A DNA stretch of 64,000 nucleotides from the NCBI GenBank assembly GCA_050485685.1, contig JBJHBW010000003.1, positions 62,001 through 126,000 of the forward strand, given 5' to 3'. How positions within the stretch are numbered: position 1 is the first letter of the stretch; the number at the start of each line of letters is the position of its first letter. Shown in pieces: positions 8,908-17,687 of this stretch. The stretch is from JBJHBP01 sp050485685 (lineage in GTDB: Bacteria; Pseudomonadota; Gammaproteobacteria; Steroidobacterales; Rariloculaceae). The notes under the pieces are model-generated. The model saw only the letters and a program-made list of their open reading frames with translations, had not been told where the DNA came from and ran no database searches. The translations under genes and the position numbers were made by a program.

Positions 8908-10008
8908 TCACGCTTGCGGCCGGGCGACGAGTTCCTGCAGCTGCATGAGACGTTCCAGCAACCGGTCCCGGTCGTCGTCCACGATTGTGCAATGACCGAG
9001 TTTGCGGGCCGGGCGTGGTGACTTGCCATAGTCGTGCAGATGCAGGCCGGGCACCGCCAGCAGCTGCGGTGCAGGCGGCATCTGGCCGAGCAGGTTCAGC
9101 ATCGCGGCATGGCCGCGTGCCGCGGTACCGCCCAGCGGCCAGCCCAGCACGGCGCGCATGTGGTTCTCGAACTGGCTGGTCTGCGCGCCTTCTATGGTCC
9201 AGTGTCCGCTGTTGTGCACTCTCGGCGCCATCTCGTTGACGAGCAGGCCTTCGGGCGTGTGGAAGAATTCCACGGTGAGAACGCCACGGTACCCGAAGCG
9301 GTCAGCCACAGCATGCAGGCAGCTTTCGGCCTCCACCTGAAGCTGCGTGTCCTGGAATGGCGCCACACTGGAATAGAGCTGCCCCTGACGGTGCACATTC
9401 TCGGTCAGCGGATAGAAACTGCGCTCACCATTGGCGCCAAAGACACCGATCAGCGAGACCTCACGTTCAAACGCTATCCAGGCCTCGGCGATCGCGGGAA
9501 CACTGCCCAGCGCTTCCCAGCCCCGGGCCAATTCGTCGGCGCTGTTCACCAGCCGCTGGCCACGACCGTCGTAGCCCAGCCGGCGTGTCTTCAGCACCTG
9601 CGGCCAGCCAAGCGCCGCGGCGTTCGCAAGATCATCTGTGCTGGTGACTGCAACATACGGCACCGTGGGGATGCCCAGAGATGCGAACAGTTCCTTCTCT
9701 TCCAGTCTGTCCTGTGCGGCGGCAATGGCTGCAGGCGGCGGATACAATGGCGCCCGCTGAGCGACAGCCTCAAGACACGCGCGCGGTACGTTCTCGATGT
9801 CAATTGTGACCACGTCAACCGAATCGGCGAGCTGTGTCAGCGCTGCCGTATCGTCGAGTTCGGCAGTCACGATGGAACCGATCTGCCCGCCGGGCGAGTT
9901 GCCGCTGCTGTCGAGGAACAGGCAGTTGACGCCCAGCGGATAGGCCGCCAGCGCCATCATGCGACCGAGCTGTCCGGCGCCGATGATGCCTATGGTCGGG
10001 GCGTTCAT
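8908..10008 (-). CDS. purK: 5-(carboxyamino)imidazole ribonucleotide synthase
   Basis: PurK is an ATP-grasp ligase that carboxylates AIR to N5-CAIR in purine synthesis. The 366-aa length is normal. Visible motifs are the N-terminal IGIIGAGQLGRMMA, the ATP-grasp segment with KTRRLGYDGRGQ, and NEMAPRVHNSGHWTIEGA near the C-terminus. It lies 29 bp downstream of purE on the same strand, the usual purEK operon order. Confidence 0.97.
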   Translation of the reverse strand: MNAPTIGIIGAGQLGRMMALAAYPLGVNCLFLDSSGNSPGGQIGSIVTAELDDTAALTQLADSVDVVTIDIENVPRACLEAVAQRAPLYPPPAAIAAAQDRLEEKELFASLGIPTVPYVAVTSTDDLANAAALGWPQVLKTRRLGYDGRGQRLVNSADELARGWEALGSVPAIAEAWIAFEREVSLIGVFGANGERSFYPLTENVHRQGQLYSSVAPFQDTQLQVEAESCLHAVADRFGYRGVLTVEFFHTPEGLLVNEMAPRVHNSGHWTIEGAQTSQFENHMRAVLGWPLGGTAARGHAAMLNLLGQMPPAPQLLAVPGLHLHDYGKSPRPARKLGHCTIVDDDRDRLLERLMQLQELVARPQA

Positions 10009-10037
10009 TCGTTGTGGAGCGGGCGCAACCAGAGCTG

Positions 10038-10547
10038 TTATTCGATGTCGCGCGGGTCGGGGCGACTGAGCACGTTGTCTGTCTGCGCCTTGCGGAACGC
10101 ATTGAGACGGGTGGCAATTTCGGGATGCGCGTTGCCAAGAATGGCAGCCGCAAGCAGCGCGGCGTTGATGGCGCCGGCCTTGCCGATGGCCAGCGTGGCA
10201 ACCGGTATTCCGCCTGGCATCTGCACGATGGACAGCAGTGAATCCACGCCGTTCAGTGTGCGTGACTCCACCGGTACGCCAAGTACCGGCAGTTCTGTCT
10301 TTGCCGCGGCCATGCCTGGCAGATGGGCGGCGCCACCGGCGCCTGCGATCAGTACCTGCAGGCCGCGCTCGCGTGCGGTCGACGCGTACTCGAACAGGAG
10401 GTCCGGCGTGCGGTGCGCGGATACGACCCTGACCTCATGAGGGATGGACAGGGATTGTAGGGTGTCGGCGGTGTGGCGCATCGTTGACCAGTCCGAGACC
10501 GACCCCATGATGACGCCGACCAGCGGACTGGCCGTCTGCGGTTTCAT
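10038..10547 (-). CDS. purE: N5-carboxyaminoimidazole ribonucleotide mutase
   Basis: PurE (169 aa) moves the carboxyl group of N5-CAIR to give CAIR, the step after PurK. The signature GVIMGSVSDWSTM lies near the N-terminus, with SAHRTPDLL and IAGAGGAAHLPGM after it, as in class I PurE. It is the first gene of purE-purK and diverges from pmbA with 57 bp between the start codons. Confidence 0.97.
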   Translation of the reverse strand: MKPQTASPLVGVIMGSVSDWSTMRHTADTLQSLSIPHEVRVVSAHRTPDLLFEYASTARERGLQVLIAGAGGAAHLPGMAAAKTELPVLGVPVESRTLNGVDSLLSIVQMPGGIPVATLAIGKAGAINAALLAAAILGNAHPEIATRLNAFRKAQTDNVLSRPDPRDIE

Positions 10548-10604
10548 CGCCGCATTGTACAGCAGTTAGAATGGCGTTCTCATCCCGCCTGGACTCAAGT
10601 CACA
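10548..10604. promoter_or_regulatory. Divergent purE / pmbA promoter region
   Basis: On the minus strand TACAAT (10559 to 10554) is a 5/6 match to a sigma-70 -10 box; the usual spacing would place +1 on the A of the purE ATG, so purE may be leaderless or nearly so. On the plus strand TAGAAT (10567-10572) is a 5/6 -10 box predicting a start near 10579 and a leader of about 26 nt for pmbA. The -35 boxes are poor in both directions. No match to the E. coli PurR operator was recognised. Confidence 0.35.
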
Positions 10605-11936
10605 ATGGATCTGATTGCCGTTCGCCAGTCACTGGAAGCGGCCGCGGCAGATGCCGTGGAGCGCGCAAAGAAACTTGGAGCCGACCAGGCCGAGGTCGGG
10701 GCCAGTATCGACGAAGGTCTCACGGTTACCGTGCGCATGGGCGAACTGGAATCGGTCGAGCGTCAGCGTGACCGCAGTCTTGGCGTGACTGTGTACAAGG
10801 ACGGCCGCAAGGGATCGGCCAGTACGGCAAAACTGTCTCGCGAGGCGGTGCACGAGGCGGTGGAAAAGGCGCTGAGTATCGCGCGCTTCACAGCGCCTGA
10901 TCCCTGTGCAGGCCTCGCCGATGCCGACAGGATGGCATCGGATCCGCCTGATCTGGATCTGTACCATCCCTGGCAGCTGGACGTAGACGATGCCGCTGCA
11001 ATCGCGCGTCGTGCCGAAGACGGCGCGCGCGCGGTGGACGCGCGCATCGATAATTCCGAAGGAGCGACGCTGTCCACGGGCGGTGGTTTGCGGGTCTATG
11101 CAAACACCCACGGCTTTCTTGCCGGATATCCGGCCAGCAGTCACTCCGTCAGTGTCAGCGTGGTGGCACGTGACGGTACGGTGCTGGAGCGGGACTACTG
11201 GTATGACGTAGCCCGTTCGCCGCAGGAACTGCAGGCCCCGGAGCAGATAGGCGAGCACGCAGGCCGGCGTGCAGTGGGCAGACTGGGCGCGCGGCGGCTG
11301 AAGAGCCGTGTGATGCCGGTGCTGTTTCCCGCCGAACATGCTCGCGGCCTGTTCGGACACATGGTGGCGGCGGTTCGTGGCACCAGCCAGTACCGCAAGG
11401 CGTCGTTTCTGCTCTCAGCCGTCGGCGAGCAGATTCTGCCGGAGTTCGTGGATATCGACGAAGACCCGTTCATCGTGCGTGGCATGGCGAGCGCGCCATA
11501 CGACGCCGAGGGCGTGCGTACCCGGCAGCGTTCCCTGGTTCGTGGCGGTGTCCTGCAGGGCTATGTGCTGTCCAGTTACTCGGCGAGGCGTCTGGGACTT
11601 CAAACCACGGGCAATGCAGGTGGCATACACAACCTGACGGTGGCGCCCGCGGTCGGGGACCCGATGAAGCTTGCGGCCGACATGGACGAGGTGTTCGTCG
11701 TCGGCGAGTTGCTGGGTCATGGTGCCAACACGGTGACCGGCGATTACTCACGCGGTGCCGCAGGCTTTCTGTTAGGGAAGGGCGAGTTGCGTCATCCGGT
11801 CAACGAGGTGACCGTTGCCGGCAACCTCAGGGACATGTTGCGAAACATACGGGCCATCGGCGCCGATATCGACAGGCGCGGCGCGATTCGCTGCGGTTCA
11901 GTGCTCGTTGACGGGCTGACCGTCGCCGGCGAATAA
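10605..11936 (+). CDS. pmbA: PmbA/TldE, partner subunit of TldD protease
   Basis: A 443-aa member of the TldD/PmbA family lacking the HExxxH motif of TldD, as expected for the TldE (PmbA) subunit that forms the substrate tunnel of the heterodimer. Typical family segments are the N-terminal AEVGASIDEGLTV, a central GLFGHMVAAVRG and the C-terminal VTGDYSRGAAGF. E. coli PmbA is about 450 aa. It is divergent from purE and convergent with yihY, 17 bp separating the stops, so it is probably monocistronic. Confidence 0.96.
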   Translation: MDLIAVRQSLEAAAADAVERAKKLGADQAEVGASIDEGLTVTVRMGELESVERQRDRSLGVTVYKDGRKGSASTAKLSREAVHEAVEKALSIARFTAPDPCAGLADADRMASDPPDLDLYHPWQLDVDDAAAIARRAEDGARAVDARIDNSEGATLSTGGGLRVYANTHGFLAGYPASSHSVSVSVVARDGTVLERDYWYDVARSPQELQAPEQIGEHAGRRAVGRLGARRLKSRVMPVLFPAEHARGLFGHMVAAVRGTSQYRKASFLLSAVGEQILPEFVDIDEDPFIVRGMASAPYDAEGVRTRQRSLVRGGVLQGYVLSSYSARRLGLQTTGNAGGIHNLTVAPAVGDPMKLAADMDEVFVVGELLGHGANTVTGDYSRGAAGFLLGKGELRHPVNEVTVAGNLRDMLRNIRAIGADIDRRGAIRCGSVLVDGLTVAGE

Positions 11937-11953
11937 CCGCTGCCTGTGTCGGG

Positions 11954-13336
11954 TCAGTTACCTGGCGACAACGTTCGAGTCCTTCGGCGGCCGGATTCAG
12001 GCGCGCTCACGGCCGATTCCGGTTCCGTTTCCTTTTCGTCGCGCTCCACGAGATCGGCAACCGTCGCGCTGCCGAGTTCCCTGGCAATGGCTTGATCGAG
12101 TCGGTCGCTGAGTTCCATGACTGCGGTGTTCCATCGCCGTCCGCGATAGACGGCACTGTCTGTTGCCGTGCTGCGCACCGCGGCGAGTACATCGAGCAGG
12201 GTGATGCGGCGCAGGTCGCGCCCTGGCAGCAGCCGGCCTTCGCGTGTTGTTGTCAGCAGCCCGGTATTCGTCAGGGTGGCGATGACGGGTTCCAGCGCAT
12301 GACGCGGAACACCCAGCCGCGAAGCGAGTCGTTCGCTGCGCCAGCCGTGTCCGGCTTCGTCGAAGTCACGTCCCACCAACAGCATGATGTTCAGCGCAAG
12401 CCGCTCGCGCAGCGTGTTCGATGTGCGCGGTGAGAGACGGCCCAGGCGCAGATAGTCGGGGTTCTGCACATAGAACGCGAGCTGCGCACCGGTAAGCAGT
12501 ATCAGCCAGGACAGGTACAGCCACAGCATCGCGACGATCACGATCGCGAAGCCCGAATAGATCGCCTCCGTACGGGTGGCTGTGACAACAAACTGTGCGA
12601 ACAGGCGTCCACCGCCGGCCCACAGTATGCCGGCGAAAAGGCCGCCAGCCAGCGCGGCGGGGAAGCGCACGTGCGTGTTGGGCACGATCTTGTAGAGAAA
12701 CGCGAATGCCATGACCACCAGCGCGTAGGGCGTGATCGTGCTCAATGATGCGAGCACGCTGCCGAAGGGCTCGGTCGCACGCAATCCGGCCATCAGTGCG
12801 GTGCTGGAGACGGCGGCGGTGATGCCCATCGCGACGCTCATCAGCAGCGGGCCGGCCAGCATCACCGTCAGATACTCGCTGAAGCGGCGTGCGAGGCTGC
12901 GTGCGCGATCCACCTGCCAGACGAAGTTCAGGCTTTCCTCAACCTTCTGCGCCATGGACAGCGCGGTATAGAGCAGCAGTGCCAGACTGACGCTGGCGAG
13001 CGCCGTGCCGCTGACATTGTCTACGAAACTCATAATGGTGTCGTTGAGTTCTTCCGCGCGTGGCCCGAGCGGCGCGAGGAAGTTCAGCAGCATGGGTTCG
13101 AGCTGACGGTGGAATCCCAGCCCTTTCAGCACCGAGAAACTGAAGAACAACAGCGGCACGATCGCGAGCATGGTCGTGTAAACCAGGCTCATTGCGCGCA
13201 GGCTGAGTTCGCCGCTTTTCAGATCGCGGCCGAGTGCCACCGCGAGCCGCGTGCTGATAACGGCGATCTGTTCAGGCCGGTTGCGTGGCTCAGGCCGCCA
13301 CAACCATCGCAGGAATTTTCGGCGCAGTCGTTCCAT
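11954..13336 (-). CDS. YihY/BrkB family inner-membrane protein
   Basis: A 460-aa member of the YihY family, once misnamed ribonuclease BN. The N-terminal 300 residues carry about six hydrophobic helices and family segments such as SLVYTTMLAIVPLLFFSFSV. An extra soluble C-terminal region of about 150 residues follows; it looks winged-helix-like (LASRLGVPRHALEPVIATL) and ends in a charged tail, which is longer than the roughly 290-aa E. coli YihY. The function of the family is not firmly known. It follows purC by 30 bp on the same strand and is probably co-transcribed with it. Confidence 0.9.
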   Translation of the reverse strand: MERLRRKFLRWLWRPEPRNRPEQIAVISTRLAVALGRDLKSGELSLRAMSLVYTTMLAIVPLLFFSFSVLKGLGFHRQLEPMLLNFLAPLGPRAEELNDTIMSFVDNVSGTALASVSLALLLYTALSMAQKVEESLNFVWQVDRARSLARRFSEYLTVMLAGPLLMSVAMGITAAVSSTALMAGLRATEPFGSVLASLSTITPYALVVMAFAFLYKIVPNTHVRFPAALAGGLFAGILWAGGGRLFAQFVVTATRTEAIYSGFAIVIVAMLWLYLSWLILLTGAQLAFYVQNPDYLRLGRLSPRTSNTLRERLALNIMLLVGRDFDEAGHGWRSERLASRLGVPRHALEPVIATLTNTGLLTTTREGRLLPGRDLRRITLLDVLAAVRSTATDSAVYRGRRWNTAVMELSDRLDQAIARELGSATVADLVERDEKETEPESAVSAPESGRRRTRTLSPGN

Positions 13337-13366
13337 GTCCCGTCGCGCCGCCCCGAGCGTGGTCCG

Positions 13367-14275
13367 CTATGCCGCGGTCAGTCTGCGCAGCGCTTCCTCG
13401 TATTTTTCGCGCGTACGCTCAATGACGACTGCCGGCAGATTGGGGCCCGGCGCGCACTTGTTCCAATCCAGCGTTTCCAGATAGTCCCGCACATACTGCT
13501 TGTCGAAGCTTTTCGGCGATGAGCCTGGTTCATAACTGTCCGCAGGCCAGAACCGCGACGAATCGGGTGTCAACAGTTCGTCTATGAGTTTCAGCTCGCC
13601 ATTGTCGAGGCCGAACTCGAACTTGGTGTCGGCAATGATGATGCCGCGCTTGCGCGCATACTCGTTCGCTTCGCGGTAAAGCTGCAGCGACACGTTCTCG
13701 ACACGGTCGGCCAGATCCTTGCCTATCGAGCTCTTCACGTCGGCCATGGTGATGTTTTCGTCATGCGCACCAGGTGGTGCCTTGGTGCTGGGCGTGAATA
13801 TGGGTTCGCGCAACTGCTCGGCCAGATCGATTCCGGGCGGCAGAGCGACGCCGGATACACACCCGGTGCTGCAGTAATCCTTCCAGCCCGATCCGATCAG
13901 ATAGCCGCGTACCACCGCTTCGATGGGCAATGGATCGAGGCGACGCACGACCACCGCGCGGTCACGTACGACCTCGTGGTCGCGCGGGTCGGGGAGTACG
14001 TCTTCAGGTTCGATGTCGGTGAGATGATTGGGCACCACATGCTTGAGACGGTCGAACCAGAACCTGGAAATGGCGGTCAGGATCTTGCCCTTGCCGGGAA
14101 TCGGGTCCGGTAGCACGACGTCAAATGCTGATATACGATCAGTGGCGATGATGAGCAGATGTTGCTCATCCACGCGATAGATATCGCGCACCTTTCCTCG
14201 GGCGATTCTTGGCAGACTGTGCAGGCTGGTTTCGAAAACGGGCGTTTCCGCGAGCCTTTCCGGCGGCTGTGTCAT
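13367..14275 (-). CDS. purC: SAICAR synthase, long form
   Basis: PurC joins CAIR to aspartate to make SAICAR. From the ATG at 14275 the product is 302 aa, the size of the yeast/plant-like long form rather than the roughly 237-aa E. coli form. The nucleotide-binding GKVRDIYRVDEQ lies near the N-terminus, followed by ATDRISAFDVVLPDPIPGKG. An in-frame ATG at 14380 would add 35 residues and run into the djlA start; it is rejected because similarity to the family begins after the 14275 start. It diverges from djlA. Confidence 0.95.
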   Translation of the reverse strand: MTQPPERLAETPVFETSLHSLPRIARGKVRDIYRVDEQHLLIIATDRISAFDVVLPDPIPGKGKILTAISRFWFDRLKHVVPNHLTDIEPEDVLPDPRDHEVVRDRAVVVRRLDPLPIEAVVRGYLIGSGWKDYCSTGCVSGVALPPGIDLAEQLREPIFTPSTKAPPGAHDENITMADVKSSIGKDLADRVENVSLQLYREANEYARKRGIIIADTKFEFGLDNGELKLIDELLTPDSSRFWPADSYEPGSSPKSFDKQYVRDYLETLDWNKCAPGPNLPAVVIERTREKYEEALRRLTAA

Positions 14276-14378
14276 GTCGTGACGGTCTGGTTGCGTGAAG
14301 GCGGGATGATGACTGGTCGGCCCGCTGTTCGGCAACCGGCCGCCGCGAGTCCGATACGGCGCGGAGCTTAGCACGGCC

Positions 14379-15161
14379 ATGAATTGGGTGGGTAAGGCGG
14401 TCGGCGGGCTGCTGGGGCTTGTTGCCGGTGGCCCCGTCGGGTCACTGCTGGGTGTGGTGCTGGGTCATCAGTTTGACCGCGGCTTCGGAGCCCGCAGCCG
14501 CAGTTCCGCTCCGCCTTCCGGACGCCTGCAGTCGCTTTATTTCGATCTGACCTTCGAGATCATGGGCTACCTCGCGAAAAGCGATGGCCGGGTGTCGGAG
14601 CAGGAGATCACTGTGGCGCGTCGTGCAATGCACGCGATGGGTCTTGGCCCGGAAGAGGTGAAAGCGGCCATAGAACATTTCACGAGAGGAAAATCGCCGG
14701 ACTTTCCTCTGGCTGAGCGCCTCGCTGTGTTTCGGCGTGAACTCGGAGACCGGTCCGACCTGATCAGCGCGTTCATGCAGATACAGATGCAGACACTGGT
14801 GGCGGCGGGAGACATCAGCAGGGCCAAGCGAGAGGCGTTGTGGAAGGTGGCCAGCCGTCTCGATGTCGGCCGTGTGCAGCTGGCGCAGTTCGAAGCGCTG
14901 GCACGCGCGCAGTCATTTGCCGGTGCCGCGCGTCGGGATCTCTCGGCCGAGCTTGCGAATGCCTACAGGGTGCTGGGCGTGGAAGAAGATGCCAGTGACC
15001 AGGATGTCAAGACCGCGTATCGCAGGCTCATGAACCAGCATCATCCGGACAAACTGGTGGCGCGCGGCCTGCCGTCATCGATGGCACGCGTGGCCGAGGA
15101 GAAGACTCAGGAAATTCGCGCTGCGTATGAACGTATCAGGGAACACCGCGACCTCAGGTAG
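14379..15161 (+). CDS. djlA: Co-chaperone DjlA (TerB-like plus J domain)
   Basis: A 260-aa membrane-anchored DnaK co-chaperone. Residues 1-30 form one Gly/Val-rich hydrophobic segment (AVGGLLGLVAGGPVGSLLG), the middle is a helical TerB-like domain, and a C-terminal J domain begins near residue 195 with the essential HPD tripeptide in NQHHPDKL. The architecture and length match E. coli DjlA (271 aa). It is convergent with crp across a 49-bp gap that holds no clear terminator. Confidence 0.93.
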   Translation: MNWVGKAVGGLLGLVAGGPVGSLLGVVLGHQFDRGFGARSRSSAPPSGRLQSLYFDLTFEIMGYLAKSDGRVSEQEITVARRAMHAMGLGPEEVKAAIEHFTRGKSPDFPLAERLAVFRRELGDRSDLISAFMQIQMQTLVAAGDISRAKREALWKVASRLDVGRVQLAQFEALARAQSFAGAARRDLSAELANAYRVLGVEEDASDQDVKTAYRRLMNQHHPDKLVARGLPSSMARVAEEKTQEIRAAYERIREHRDLR

Positions 15162-15210
15162 CGGTGCTCCCCGCAGTTGCCACTGCTCTTTCCAGCAGTC
15201 TCAGACAGCT

Positions 15211-15894
15211 TCAGGCCTGACGGCGCAGCCCTTCCTTGCGTGCTTTCGGCGGATCGCGCCGCGCATTGAAAACGACGATGGTCTTGCCGTTGGCGCGTAC
15301 CAGACCCTGGTCTTCCAGGACTTTGAGTACACGACCGGCCATTTCGCGCGAGCAGCCTACGAGACGTGACAGCTCCTGACGCGACACCTTGATCTGCATG
15401 CCCTCCGGATGCGTCATGGCGTCCGGTTCCTTGCAAAGATCCATGATCGCATGCGCCACGCGACCGGTGACGTCGACGAATGCCAGATCACCGAGTTTGC
15501 GGTTGGTGCGGTCGAGGCGGGTCGCGAGCTGTGTCGCCAGTTCGAATATGAGCCCGGGACTCTCAGATGCGATCTGCCGAAATCGCGGATATGTCATCTC
15601 CGCAATTTCGCTTTCAGTGCGTGTCCTGACCCAGGCACTGCGGGTGGGCTGCTCGTAGAACAGACCCATCTCACCAAAGAACTGGCCCTTGTTCAGATAG
15701 GCGAGGACCATTTCGTTGCCGTCTTCGTCCTCGATCATGACTTCGACCGAGCCGTCGACGATGAAATACAGCACGTCAGGCAGATCGCCGGCGTGAATCA
15801 TCACGGTCTTGGCCGGAATAGTACGAACCCGGCAATAACTGAGGAAGCGATTGATCGCCGGCACATCGCTCAGTGGTCGCAGACCTTCATCCAT
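15211..15894 (-). CDS. crp: cAMP receptor protein-type global regulator (CRP/Vfr)
   Basis: A 227-aa CRP-family activator. The cyclic-nucleotide pocket is present: E75 in FFGEMGLF and R85-S86 in PTRSAW, equivalent to E72, R82 and S83 of E. coli CRP. At the C-helix pair T127/S128 this protein has T130-N131, so the second contact differs. The recognition helix CSREMAGRVLK (181-191) keeps the Arg, Glu and Arg that contact TGTGA half-sites, so the same DNA motif should be bound. A GGGAG ribosome-binding site lies 9 nt before the ATG. A perfect CRP operator lies upstream, suggesting autoregulation. Vfr is as good a name as CRP. Confidence 0.94.
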   Translation of the reverse strand: MDEGLRPLSDVPAINRFLSYCRVRTIPAKTVMIHAGDLPDVLYFIVDGSVEVMIEDEDGNEMVLAYLNKGQFFGEMGLFYEQPTRSAWVRTRTESEIAEMTYPRFRQIASESPGLIFELATQLATRLDRTNRKLGDLAFVDVTGRVAHAIMDLCKEPDAMTHPEGMQIKVSRQELSRLVGCSREMAGRVLKVLEDQGLVRANGKTIVVFNARRDPPKARKEGLRRQA

Positions 15895-15917
15895 TTTTCG
15901 TCACTCCCGCTTGACGT

Positions 15918-15987
15918 AATGTTGTATTTAATCAAATCAAACCGCCCTGACAAGCATCAATGCAGGCTTGTTGTGAATCAAGTCACA
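15918..15987 (-). promoter_or_regulatory. crp promoter with perfect CRP operator at about -61.5
   Basis: On the minus strand TTGTCA (15953 to 15948), a 17-bp spacer and TAAATA (15930 to 15925) form a plausible sigma-70 promoter with +1 near 15918. TGTGA-N6-TCACA occupies 15972-15987; its centre at 15979.5 is 61.5 bp upstream of that +1, the canonical class I activator position. The operator overlaps the coq7 stop codon. An 11-bp inverted repeat, AAACCGCCCTG at 15939-15949 and its complement at 15992-16002, brackets it. Confidence 0.68.
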
Positions 15988-16621
15988 CGCGCAGGGCGGT
16001 TTTTCGCAGAATTTCCCCGCCAATCCTCATCATAAAGCGGGCCGGGGCCGGCAGCTCCGTGCCACCGGCAAGCCTTGCCGTGGTGCCGTGGTGAGCCTCG
16101 TCCTCGGCCATCTGTTCGAGAATTGCGCGACTGCGATGATCATTCAGAGGCAGTCTCGTCAGGTGATCATGCAGATGGGCTTCGACCTGTCGCTCGGTTT
16201 CGGCCACGAAACCGAGGCTCGCGCGGTCGCCGGCCAGTCCGGCCACGACTCCCAGCGCCACACTGCCGGCATACCACAAAGGTGCGAGCAGGCTGGTGCG
16301 TCCGCCCAGTTCATCGCTTCGTTCCGCGCACCATGCAAGATGATCGCGCTCCTCCTGAGCCGCCTGACGGAGCACGGCGCGTGTCTGTGGCGATCGGGCG
16401 GTCAGTGCCTGGCCGGTGTACAACGCCTGCGCGGCAATCTCCCCTGCGTGGTTGACGCGCATCAATGCAGCACTGCGTTCACGTTCGTCGGCGCTCAGTT
16501 CGCTGTGCGGCTGACGTTCGGCGGGATTATGACGGGATGCTGTCTGACGCACAGTCAGCGTGCGAAGCGCGTCGTCAAAGATAGCCAGCAGGTCATCCGT
16601 GCGGTTGAAATCTCGCGTCAT
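15983..16621 (-). CDS. coq7: Coq7-type demethoxyubiquinone hydroxylase
   Basis: A 212-aa di-iron carboxylate monooxygenase performing the C-6 hydroxylation of demethoxyubiquinone. The repeated Glu / ExxH iron ligands are visible: VNHAGEIAAQ, EERDHL, ETERQVEAH and EDEAHH. I use the ATG at 16621; a longer frame to 16759 gives an extension unlike the family. Many gammaproteobacteria have Coq7 rather than UbiF for this step. UbiH and UbiI homologues are present at 24-26.7 kb. crp follows on the same strand. Confidence 0.94.
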   Translation of the reverse strand: MTRDFNRTDDLLAIFDDALRTLTVRQTASRHNPAERQPHSELSADERERSAALMRVNHAGEIAAQALYTGQALTARSPQTRAVLRQAAQEERDHLAWCAERSDELGGRTSLLAPLWYAGSVALGVVAGLAGDRASLGFVAETERQVEAHLHDHLTRLPLNDHRSRAILEQMAEDEAHHGTTARLAGGTELPAPARFMMRIGGEILRKTALRV

Positions 16622-16709
16622 GCGTCGATTATACTGCGCGTTCCGTGCGGGCAGGGGGTGAGGCCGGCGGAATTTGGAATGCCATACGCCAGGACCTGGA
16701 GTCACCTGA

Positions 16710-17435
16710 ATGATCTTTCGTCTTATATCTGCCGGCGGCCGCGCAGCCGCCATCGCCATTGCCTGTCTCGCACTGACTGTTGCGGCTCACGCGCAGGACG
16801 ATCCGCTCTCCGGCCGCGCTTCCCTTGGTTATCTGGCCACAAGCGGCAACACCGATAGCACTAACACGAACGCCCGCCTGCGGCTGCGTTTCGAGCCCAA
16901 TGTCTGGAGCCATGAATGGGACCTGTCTGCTGTCGGCGCCACCCGTGAAAGGGAAACCACGGCGGAATCCTACACGGGCCTGTACGTGGCACGCCGATCC
17001 TGGGGTCGCAGCTATATGTTCGGCGCGCTGGACTGGAACAAGAACCGCTTTGCCGCCTACCTTCGCCAGCGTTCGGAATCGGTCGGTTACGGCCGTCGCG
17101 TCATCGAAGGCGATAACCACGAACTGAACTTGGAAGGCGGTCTCGGTGCGCGGTTCGCGCGTCGTGCCGATGGCACCACCCGCGAGGAAGGAATCGTCCG
17201 TGCTGCGCTGGATTACGAATGGACGCTGAACTCCACGACCTCGTTCTCCCAGGACCTGACTATCGAATCCGGTTCGTCGAATACCAGAACTGAGAGCATC
17301 TCGGCGCTGCGTGCGCGGTTGTTCGGCGACATCGCGCTCGTGGTTTCGTACCGGGTGCGTCACGATTCGAGTGTGCCGGAGGGGACTGTGCGCAGTGACC
17401 GGTTCACTTCGATTTCGCTGGAGTATGCATTCTAG
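16710..17435 (+). CDS. DUF481 outer-membrane beta-barrel protein
   Basis: A 241-aa secreted protein: basic N-terminus, hydrophobic stretch and AHA-QDD signal-peptidase site near residue 28, then GRASLGYLATSGNTDSTN, the signature start of DUF481 (YdiY-like) proteins, alternating beta-strands, and a terminal aromatic residue (LEYAF) typical of outer-membrane barrels. The function is unknown; YdiY is induced by acid in E. coli. A GGAG sequence lies about 8 nt before the ATG. The first copy of the window's repeat family begins 66 nt after its stop. Confidence 0.87.
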   Translation: MIFRLISAGGRAAAIAIACLALTVAAHAQDDPLSGRASLGYLATSGNTDSTNTNARLRLRFEPNVWSHEWDLSAVGATRERETTAESYTGLYVARRSWGRSYMFGALDWNKNRFAAYLRQRSESVGYGRRVIEGDNHELNLEGGLGARFARRADGTTREEGIVRAALDYEWTLNSTTSFSQDLTIESGSSNTRTESISALRARLFGDIALVVSYRVRHDSSVPEGTVRSDRFTSISLEYAF

Positions 17436-17501
17436 GATGCGCTGATTGCGCAATGCCCAGCGCAAGACGTTGATCGCGAACCCCGGAAGGCGATGGTGCG
17501 G

Positions 17502-17625
17502 GCGGTCCCTCAGGCCACCGTGACCCTGACCAGGGGACGGCGGAAGTCGCGTCCTGCAGCCTCGGCCGCGGCCATCCATGGCCGCGGACGCCCCTGGTCA
17601 GGGTCACGGTGGCCTGAGGGACCGC
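17502..17625 (+). repeat. Palindrome-armed repeat, copy A
   Basis: A 54-bp core at 17537-17590 is flanked by perfect 35-bp inverted arms, 17502-17536 and 17591-17625, that end in GGGG and CCCC against the core. The core starts ACGGCGGAAGTCGCGTCCTG and contains the nested palindrome GCGGCCATCCATGGCCGC. Copies B and C share the core but have different arms. The remaining parts of the 335-bp gap between the DUF481 gene and rplM are featureless except for the rplM promoter and leader hairpin. Confidence 0.93.
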
Positions 17626-17687
17626 GTCAGCGTGGTCGCAGGGGAGCTGGGTTGCGGTGACAGACAGGGGGCAGGGTGGCCGGGTGG

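Noticed and set aside
11954..13336. Ribonuclease BN annotation of the YihY-like gene
   Set aside because: The RNase BN name for this family was a misassignment; the protein is a multi-pass membrane protein with no nuclease motif.
17502..17625. Repeat copy A considered as a simple terminator of the DUF481 gene
   Set aside because: The hairpin lacks a T-tract, has a 54-nt conserved loop region and recurs elsewhere with other arms, so a plain terminator does not explain it.
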